DNA of 64,000 nucleotides from Morchella semilibera (lineage: Eukaryota; Ascomycota; Pezizomycetes; Pezizales; Morchellaceae): contig CM018604.1 of NCBI GenBank assembly GCA_009192285.1, positions 248,001 to 312,000 of the forward strand. The letters run 5' to 3'. Under the pieces are notes generated by a model. That model was not told the origin of the DNA and did not search any database. It saw only the letters and a program-made list of their open reading frames with translations. Each line of letters begins with the position of its first letter. Position 1 is the first letter of the stretch. Shown one piece after another: positions 55,794-64,000 of this stretch. The position numbers and the translations under genes were made by a program.

Positions 55794-58700
55794 TTATTTG
55801 GCGTGTCCCAAAAACTTTCAAGACGCACACTAAGCATGCGGTCCCGTGACTCCAACTTTCGCTCCACACGTGACCCTCGAATATCACACTCTGGTCAACG
55901 GTTGTGTCACAGCTATACTTTGGGAACTAACAAAACCATCTCGGACGCATCAATGGGATTTCGGTCCTTCTGAGATACACCAGCCTACAGTACCACGCCT
56001 GGGTAGTGGTTTAAGGGCCTTCTGGCTCGACCACAAGCACGCGAGAGTACGTTACGAGACAGGATTTAAGAGAGCTTGGCGTTCCCTAACTACATGTCTT
56101 AACTAACGCATCCGGTAGTCCGCCTCAACAACATCAAAACCTAATTCTAGTAGTACAGGGACCCAGGGAACGAGGAGTCAGTTTCCTACCGCCGCCAGGA
56201 AGTCCCGCAATTGAACTGAGATATCGACTCACACACTCTGACGTTGTATGGCCTGGCACAGGACGAGAGGATCGAGAGACTCCCCGTCTTAGGGCCCAGA
56301 GATGAGAGAATGTAGTGTGTAACGCGAAAGTATGACGGTAAGTCTGCGTCGGCGTTGTAGACCAGAAGTTTAAGTTTATACGAGACGTGGAGAGGGAGTG
56401 TGCATTGGACGATGAGTACGAGATGTTCAGCCGGGGATGAGTAGGTCTATGCCCTTCGAGGTACGTTCTGAATCCGGAACTCCGGTGGATGTATTCTCCT
56501 CGTCGGTAGAACTACACCTTCAAATATCTGATCGATATCTCTTGTGTAATGTGTCGTCCACATTCTTGGCCAAGCTCTCCGAATTATGAAGGGCCGTCAG
56601 AACCCTATCCATCCTTGATTGGTTGATTGATTGACCCAGCATAGCCCGGGGTGCCGGGGGCCGGTGGCCGGGTGCCGGGGACCGGAGGCCGAAATGCCTT
56701 TCAGCGGCAAAGTCGTGAACCCCGCATATACACATATCCGCGCCAAACTGACTGTCCCTTCCCATTTACCCCAAGCAATACTTACCTAGCTCCTCCCAAC
56801 CACTAGCAATCCCTAACCCAGGAGACGATCTCACCGCTTGGGACACTACTCATTAGCAGTGCGCTCGTTTCCTCCAAAGACTCACTGGGGGCGATCGTAT
56901 TCACAGAGTCCGGTCCAATTGCATAACCACCAGGGCCAGACTCACCCGCCCGCCAAGCGTGTTCAGATCCTTGTACTCTGCGCTGCATAGGTGACCACTG
57001 GTCAGCCCGTAAGCGTGACCGGTTCCCGGGCCCCGGGCCCCGGGCGCCGATAGGTTCCTTAATCCTTATTGCCTTGGGGGGGAGGGGGCTCGCGATCGGA
57101 ATGCGCCAGGTGAGGATGATGTGAGATGGATGACATGGAGGTAGTTGGCGTATGAAGTATATCAATCAATCAATAGAGGTAGTTGGCGCCAAGTAGGGCT
57201 GAATGTTAGCGCCATCGAGTGATAGGTTGTGATTGCACGTGACCGAGTGATAGGTCGTGATCTCGAGATGGGATACAGTAGTTGTACTGGCGGGCATGAC
57301 TTATCTTGTGACGCGCGTCGTACAATAAACAGTTAGCCCTTTAGTGAGTAGTACTTTGCGGTATGAGTTGAGTCCCGCCCCCTTTGCCGGGCTCTTCGTC
57401 TCATGCCCGTTTAATTAGATTGAACTGGTATCGTGAAAAAGTATGTATGCATATGTAAGAAAAAGGCCCCTGAACTACATGTACTTAAGTCTTGGTATTT
57501 TATAATATTATCATCAGCTTATCGTATTCTTGTATGGGTTAATATTCCTCTCAAAAGGCCAAGTCAACCCCAACCAATTGCAGTACATAGATGCAGATAC
57601 CACTTGTAATGTGTAATATACATTGCACCTTAAGGTTTCGTGGCATAGCGTACATGTAAGGTACATGTAACAAGTATGGAAGTCTGACACCTAGAGATGT
57701 TATCTCTGGGGGTACATGTACCATGTACGCATGCACCCGCCAGATCGATCTCAGGAACACCCCGATGCCACAAACACCAAGCAACATCGCAAAACCCCCC
57801 TTTTTTCTGTCCCTCCTTCGAGGTGCCTGAGCTTGACACAATGAGATTACATGTATGTACGAGTGCGTGGCATCTATGGATTAATTATCTAAAAGACTAA
57901 GGTAGATAACTACATGCGCCATACCCACATCTTTCACCCGCACACCCATTCAGTCAAAGGTCTGGCTTTAAGATTATCATGCACAGCTATCTGGCCGTGG
58001 ACTTCTTTCTAAGGAGGCCCAGCTATCTCTAGCTCTCAGATCCTTAATTACATGTAACCTCTGAGCAGAAGCCTGAGCGCCCCGGGGCCTAGAAGATTAA
58101 AGGAGCTCTACATGGATATACTAGAGACTCTTCTATATGTGCGTGTCTTGTAGCTAGCATCTATCGATCCTGAAGCATTTGTATTATTTTGCGGGTCGGA
58201 AACAGCACATTCCGAAAGCAGTTAAGAGAACGCACAATACAGAGAGTATCGTATGCCCTGGCTAGCCTACCAAGGTTAGCACCGCAGTCGACGCGAAAGC
58301 CTCTTGTTCTAATTAGGGGGTCATTGTCAATATACACATCAACCTGGGACATATCTTCGCAATTAACACGTCTATTCGAATGACCACCAAGCTGGCTCTA
58401 GAACACTCTTATCCGGTTTATCTCTCGGGGGATATCTCTCCTATCCGGTCTCTGGGGTGGTACTTCAATCAATGAGGCATGCGCTAACTCAATATATGCT
58501 CTTTGCACCTGCCTGGATCATGCGTATAAGTTGATATATATTAATATCACCACTATGTGCGTACGGTGAACTTGATATCCGGTTTTGGATCAGTACCGAA
58601 TTCAAACGCCTACTCTCTCTGGCGCGGGTTGATGTGTGGATCTTGTGTCATCTGATAAGAGGCACAGGCTGTGTGTATGCATGATCGTATCGCTGCGCGA

Positions 58701-59121
58701 AGTGTTGCAGAGGTACTACATGTAGCTTGGCGGACGTTGATATCAGAAATTGCGGTCTGATTTATCCAGCCTAAAGAATTCTCTCTGACTTGCAAACTCT
58801 ATTTGCTCATTTCTCTGTATAACTGACAACCCTCTGGGGTTGGTTATATCATGTAATGGGCTGCAGTACATGGGTTGGCAGCGTATTCGGTTGTGTCGTC
58901 GTCGTCGACAGGGTTTCCATCAAGCCAACCCTGACCTTGGTTGATCTGTTGCGGGTTAAGCGCACACTACCCCAAGACGCACTTACTTGGCTTGGTACGG
59001 CCCAGTAACCAATAATTTCTGTAAGCACAAGCCAGGAAATTCATGGCCCAATTGGTACCGGAAGGTCGCTGTTCCGAGCGGAACTTTGTCCTCCCGAGCA
59101 ACAACAACCTAACAAGAAACA
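55794..59121. other. Gene-poor interval of 3.3 kb
   Basis: No coding sequence is supported. It contains a G-quadruplex-like stretch (56648-56680), tandem CCCGGGC units near 57025-57044, a duplicated CGAGTGATAGGT motif (57218-57260) and the densest group of TACATGTA palindromes (six within 57476-58056). Confidence 0.5.
56648..56680 (+). other. Putative G-quadruplex motif
   Basis: Four G tracts of 4, 5, 3 and 4 lie in 33 nt with loops of 4, 9 and 4 nt. They fall in a two-unit tandem repeat of about 20 bp built from TGCCGGGG and CCGG. Confidence 0.5.
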
Positions 59122-59457
59122 ATGGCGGAAGCCAAGTACTCCAAATCCGACGCTCTACTCTGTGATGATGGTGGTGGTGGCGGTACTGGAAAGCTGCCAA
59201 TAGATCGCAGGCTATTTTCGCGCTTCTGGCATGTGAGGAGAGAAGCTTCTGGTTTGCCGTTGAGGGGAGGTTTAAAGTCGCTCATGAGGTAGGTTACTTT
59301 ACATGGGCCTACCTGCCTGAATGCGCAGAGAGGTGATTTGTCTAGTGACGATGTCAACAGAGGGAAATACAAAGCAGATAACATGATATACATACCCACC
59401 CTATGTAAGTTCCTTAAAATTCCAACTGGGCGAAGCACCTATTTACCATTTGGGTAG
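59122..59457 (+). CDS. Possible small hypothetical gene
   Basis: An ATG in a good context (ACAATGGCG) opens a 55-codon frame (MAEAKYSKSDALLCDD..., with a GGGGG run and a basic stretch RLFSRFWHVRREASGL). It would continue after a short 42-bp intron (59289-59330) for 41 more codons to a stop at 59455, 97 residues in all. The donor GTAGGT is good, but the intron is very short and lacks an evident branch site. I do not recognise the product. The opposite strand carries similar-length frames, so coding is not certain. Confidence 0.3.
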
Positions 59458-60639
59458 TCGTTTAGCTTCTGTGGATCCTTTAACCTTATTTTCTAGCCTC
59501 AAGCAAGCAGGTAGGGCGGGGGAACCGACAGTGGGGAAAGAAATAGAATAGTGCTAGATTACTTATTGTACCCTAACGTTTCAACACACTTCAGCCCTAC
59601 CTACATGGTACTGCACTCCCCGCCTGAGGGTTCAGATCATAACATAGGTTGCGGAGAAATAGGAGACGGGAATGTAGAAGACAATTCTGATTAGATCTGG
59701 TCTAATGTGATTGGCAACAGCTGGTTGATGCACACAATTGCGCTGTTTCCGACCGGAGACAAATTTAACCGACCATCAGGCGATTGCTGTTCTGGCTCGG
59801 AATGCACAGAATCCGTGTATACAGGCTGGGCAGCTTTAATCAATTAAAGTTCTTTGCCTCGTTGTAGCGAGCCCGACCTGTTCCTGGTGTGGGGGTTTGG
59901 TGACAAGACGAAGGTACTAGTGTGATAATGATAACATCTTGCCTTCTTGTACCACAAAGAAATGCGAATACGGCGTCCTTGCATTTATTTTAATGTAAAG
60001 AAGAAACTCTGCATATGTAGATAGAGTGCCTACCCGCTGTAGGTGCTATTTACTGGTCTGGGAGAGAGAGACGTTTGATCTAGCTGCGGAAAATATCCCG
60101 TCCTACTGGTCAGTAATCTAAGATGATGGCTTATTTAGAGTACTTACCTAGCGTGATACCAATGATCCCTGTTTCAGTTGCCCCTCGTCTGTTAATTAGT
60201 TGGGGGCGTACTATAGCAGCAGCAGCTCAGAGGAATGTAAGAAAAAAAGTACATGTATTCTCGGCCAAATGAGGGAGAAAGAGGGACGAGGCCAAGCCCT
60301 AGCTAGAAGCAAGCCGGAAGTCCTTTGACCCGGTAGGGACTTGACGGAAGACTTGGGCAGTGTTATACACACACATGGCCCAAGGCCTTTGATAGTGTGA
60401 TATGTAGCTACAAAAGGCTCATTGTTCCCTGGTTTGGGTTTTGATAAGTACTCTGCAGTCGAGTATCAGTTAAGGAAAAGGTCGTTATCAGATCATAAAA
60501 AGACGACCACGTTCCCGAGCTGGTTCCCCCAGACCAAGTGTCCGCCGAATAAAGATCGTATTTACTGAATTCGAGCTTTTTCTCCTATATCAAGTAAGAA
60601 GCAGCACTGTTAGGCAATTTTCTAGCTGCGACCTTTACA
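59458..60639. other. Intergenic region upstream of the ABC transporter
   Basis: About 1.2 kb with no supported gene. It ends in a TTTTTCTCC-type pyrimidine stretch shortly before the ATG at 60640. One TACATGTA lies at 60250. Confidence 0.45.
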
Positions 60640-63600
60640 ATGGACAGCGAGTCCGAGAAGCCCTACATTCCCACCTCCACGGCCACGCCAGACACCCTAC
60701 GAATCGAAAAGGATGAAATCGACGGAGTTTCATACAACAGCGGGACCGTCACGCCATCCCCCTCTGGCCATGGCTATGAAGACATTCAAACCCACCCGCG
60801 CCGTCACTCCACAATAGACCCTTCAACCACCAACGAAATCATTGAGCTTGCGCGACGCTTCTCTAGGATCTCGTCATACTCAGTACCGAAGGATGGCGAG
60901 GTTGAGAATCCCTTCAACTCAGACAACCCGGTGCTGCAGCCAGGCTCGGGCAAATTTAATCCCAGGGCGTGGGTGAAGACGATGATGCGCTTGCAGGACA
61001 GAGATCCGGAGAGGTATCCGAACAGAACGGCGGGTGTTACATTTAAAAACCTTTCTGTTCATGGGTTTGGAAGTGCGCTGGACTATCAGAAGGATGTATC
61101 CAATGCGTGGAGGGATGCGTTGAGCGGGCTGGAGAGGTTGTTTTCTGGGGATAGACACAAGGGAGAGACAAAGATTCAAATCTTGAGAGACTTTGACGGC
61201 GTGGTGAAGAATGGAGAGATGCTGGTTGTGTTGGGAAGGCCTGGAAGGTAAGTTGTTCCTGTTGCAGGTTGCAGGTGTGTGCTAATCAAGTGTCCTTTGT
61301 AGTGGTTGTTCAACATTTTTGAAGACAATTTCTGGGCGTACTCACGGTCTGTATATCGGTCCAGAGTCAGATATCGAATACCAAGGTCAGTGGATAAATT
61401 CCCCGACACAAAATCACGGGATAAAATGTTAATGCGGGACAATGATAGGTATCCCTAGAGAAATGATGCACGGACACTTCCGCGGTGAAGCAATTTATAA
61501 CGCTGAAACTGATGTTCATTTTCCCCACCTAACTGTCGGCGAGACACTCTCTTTCGCTGCACAAACACGTGCCCCTCGAAACCGTTTCCCTGGTATTACT
61601 CGTGAGCAATATAGTGACCACATGCGAGACGTTGTCATGGCCGTCTTCGGCCTCTCACATACCTTCAACACCAAGGTCGGAGACGACTTTGTCAGAGGTG
61701 TCAGTGGTGGTGAGAGAAAGAGAGTCAGTATTGCGGAGGCCTCCCTTGGCGGAAGCCCGCTGCAATGCTGGGATAACAGCACAAGAGGTCTAGACAGTGC
61801 TACTGCACTGGAGTTTGTCAAGACTTTGAGACTACAGAGTGAGATGGCAGGATCAACGATGCTAGTATCCATGTACCAGGCTTCCCAGAGTGCCTACGAT
61901 GTAAGGTTTCCTAGCGGAATCGTTTTCGATATAGTTCGAAGCTAATAGCTATTTAGTTGTTCGATAAAGTTATCGTGCTCTACGAGGGTAGGCAGATCTA
62001 CTTTGGCCCCACCGAGAGTGCAAAGGAATTCTTTACCAACATGGGTTTCCACTGCCCGCGACGACAGACAACTGCAGATTTCCTCACATCTCTGACAAGT
62101 CCGAGCGAACGTGAGGTCAAGCCAGGATTCGAAAACCGCGTGCCCCGTACTCCTGATGAGTTTGCGGATGTTTGGAAGAAGAGCGCGGAGTGCAAAAAGC
62201 TATTGCAAGATATTGACTCTTACAAGCAGGAGTATCCGCTCAACGGTGAGCAACTGGAGAGGTTCAAGCAGTCAAGAAAGGCCCAACAGGCAAACAGAAT
62301 GCGAATTGAGTCGCCGTACACAATCTCAGTGCCGATGCAAATCAAGTTGTGCATTCACCGTGGTTTCCAGAGATTGAGGGGCGATATGACGAACTTTTAC
62401 AACACGGTATTCGGTAACATTGTAATGGGGTTGATCGTTGGTAGTGTCTTCTATAATCTTCAGGAGAATACTGGAAGTTTCTTCCTGAGAGGAGCTTTAC
62501 TCTTTTTCGCGGTTTTGATGAATGCTTTCTCTAGTATCTTGGAAGTACGTGTGCATCCATGGACACTTGCATAGTTATCAAGATTTTCTGACTTTGGATC
62601 ACAGATTCTCACTCTCTATGCTCAACGCGCTATCGTCGAAAAACACACACAATATGCGCTCTACCACCCTTTTGCCGAAGCCGTTTCGTCCATGATTTGT
62701 GACCTCCCATCTAAAATCATCGTAGCAATCGGCTTCAATACCACGGTATACTTCATGGCCAACCTCCGTCGCGAGGCTGACCATTTCTTCATCTTCCTCC
62801 TCTTCTCGTTCTGTGTCACGCTCTGCATGTCAATGATGTTCCGTACCATTGCAGCCTTCTCACGCACAATCGCCCAGGCCATGGCACCCGCTGCAGTGTT
62901 GATCCTGTTACTGGTGGTCTACACAGGTTTTGCCATTCCCGTCCGTGACATGGCAGTTTTCTTGCGCTGGATCAATTATCTCAACCCAATTGCATATGCT
63001 TTTGAGAGTTTGATGGTTAACGAGTTTTACGGCCAAGAGTATGCATGCTCTATCTTTATCCCGTCAGGCCCCGGTTATGAGAACCTCTCAATCGATCAAC
63101 AATCCTGCAGTGTCAAGGGCTCCGTCACGGGAAGGCGCTCGGTTGACGGTGGAAACTACATCAGTATCACCTATGAGTACGAATACGGACATCTCTGGCG
63201 CAATCTTGGTATTATCCTCGCGTTCACAGTTTTCTTCCTCTTTACGTATCTTGCCGGTACAGAGTACATCGCTGCGGCTAGGTCCAAGGGTGAAGTGCTC
63301 CTGTTCCGTAAGAAGCATCTGAAGAAAATGAGGAAACAGGGTGTAGACGGAGAGGCAGTTTCTACTGGAAGGCCGGTAGCAGCGCAAAATGCGACAAGTG
63401 AGAAGTTGGCGGCGATTCAGCAACAGACAGATATCTTCATGTGGAGAGATGTGTGCTATGATATCCAGATCAAGAAGGAACACAGACGGCTCTTGGATCA
63501 TGTAGATGGATGGGTTAAGCCTGGAACTTTGACTGCGTTGATGGGTGTTTCTGGAGCTGGGAAGACCACGCTCTTGGACGTTCTTGCCAGCCGAGTTACT

Positions 63601-64000
63601 ATGGGAGTCGTTACCGGTGATATGCTCGTCAATGGTCAGCAGCGGGATGAATCCTTCCAGCGGAAAACCGGGTATGTTCAGCAACAGGATTTGCACCTTC
63701 AGACCACTACTGTACGAGAGGCTTTGAATTTCAGCGCTTTGTTACGGCAACCAAAGACCACACCTGAGCATGAGAAACTAGCCTATGTTGAAGAGGTTAT
63801 CAAGCTACTTGAAATGGAGGAATACGCGGAAGCAGTTGTCGGTGTACCCGGAGAAGGGTTGAACGTGGAACAGCGGAAACGCTTGACGATTGGTGTTGAG
63901 CTTGCCGCAAAACCTGCACTCCTACTCTTCCTGGACGAACCTACTTCCGGTCTTGACAGCCAGACAGCTTGGTCTATTTGTGACTTGATGAGAAAATTGG
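60640..64000 (+). CDS. PDR-type ABC transporter (ABCG), 3' truncated by window
   Basis: Five exons so far (60640-61247, 61303-61385, 61449-61900, 61957-62544, 62605 onwards) encode about 1042 residues before the window ends inside the second nucleotide-binding domain. The layout is NBD1-TMD1-NBD2, as in Cdr1/Pdr5 full transporters (expected total near 1450-1500 residues). NBD1 has the fungal degenerate Walker A GRPGSGCST, split by intron 1, with signature [13 protein letters not shown] and Walker [20 protein letters not shown]1 includes [16 protein letters not shown] and [21 protein letters not shown]2 has a canonical Walker [13 protein letters not shown], a degenerate signature [15 protein letters not shown] and [14 protein letters not shown]. 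These exchanged residues produce one degenerate and one active ATP site, normal for the family. The role is plasma-membrane efflux of hydrophobic compounds; the individual substrate is unknown. Confidence 0.93.

Larger units (their letters stand above)
1349..60257. repeat. Dispersed intergenic palindrome TACATGTA (31 copies)
   Basis: The perfect 8-bp palindrome TACATGTA starts at 1349, 1715, 7551, 7927, 11728, 11788, 11900, 11922, 15222, 28085, 28211, 28369, 28950, 29797, 30189, 36105, 39353, 44211, 49536, 49856, 50108, 50650, 54742, 57476, 57651, 57662, 57713, 57848, 58049, 58717 and 60250. About one copy is expected in 64 kb of balanced sequence. None lies in an exon that I model. The flanks vary, often extending to GTACATGTA or ATACATGTA, so this looks like a short motif rather than copies of a transposon. 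Confidence 0.85.

Noticed and set aside
55516-55887. A 123-codon minus-strand frame
   Set aside because: It overlaps the tRNA-Glu gene and includes its A/T-run; it is not a protein gene.

Overview
The window is nuclear DNA of a filamentous ascomycete (Pezizomycotina). The genes are short and split by spliceosomal introns mostly of 50-65 bp with GTRNGT donors, CTRAY branch sites and YAG acceptors. The families are typically fungal: a KRE2/MNT1 mannosyltransferase, a fused betaine-lipid synthase, a PDR-type ABC transporter, a CE16 acetyl esterase, Mediator subunit 8, a tetraspanin and a spartin-like protein. I cannot place the species; gene density is low (about 15 credible loci in 64 kb) and many intergenic stretches of 1-6 kb hold only simple repeats. 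All gene models below were built by hand from splice signals and reading phase; none was checked against a database or transcripts.

Layout. 0-7 kb: a proline-rich hypothetical gene and a small secreted HNH/DUF1524 nuclease. 7-12.8 kb: gene-poor, with one short element bounded by perfect 20-bp inverted repeats. 12.8-18.2 kb: a Golgi alpha-1,2-mannosyltransferase, a catalytic-domain-only PARP-like ADP-ribosyltransferase and a small basic protein. 19.0-21.7 kb (minus): the betaine lipid (DGTS) synthase BTA1. 23.5-25.2 kb: a two-exon gene whose N-terminal half is built from degenerate 15-bp coding repeats. 26.3-27.5 kb: a tetraspanin. 30.8-35.6 kb: a secreted PhoD-type phosphatase and an HSL-type esterase with a 10-bp microexon. 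36.5-43.4 kb: a tandem array of three related CorA-like loci on the minus strand, each carrying lesions of its own, with a TA-flanked MITE between two of them. 44.6-48.7 kb: a spartin/senescence-domain protein and a CE16 esterase. 50.7-54.4 kb: a PlsB/GNPAT-type acyltransferase and MED8, transcribed divergently from a shared 335-bp gap. 55.7 kb: tRNA-Glu(CTC). 60.6 kb to the end: a PDR-type ABC transporter cut by the window edge.

There is no obvious gene cluster. Several genes touch lipid or phosphate metabolism (BTA1, PhoD phosphatase, acyltransferase, spartin), which is suggestive but not evidence of coordination. The most unusual genome-scale signal is the palindrome TACATGTA: I count 31 copies, none in an exon I model, against roughly one expected by chance. 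The strongest local oddities are the eroding CorA-like array, the pentapeptide-repeat gene whose real frame lacks an ATG unless a short first exon is added, and a reading-frame break at a C8 run in the acyltransferase.
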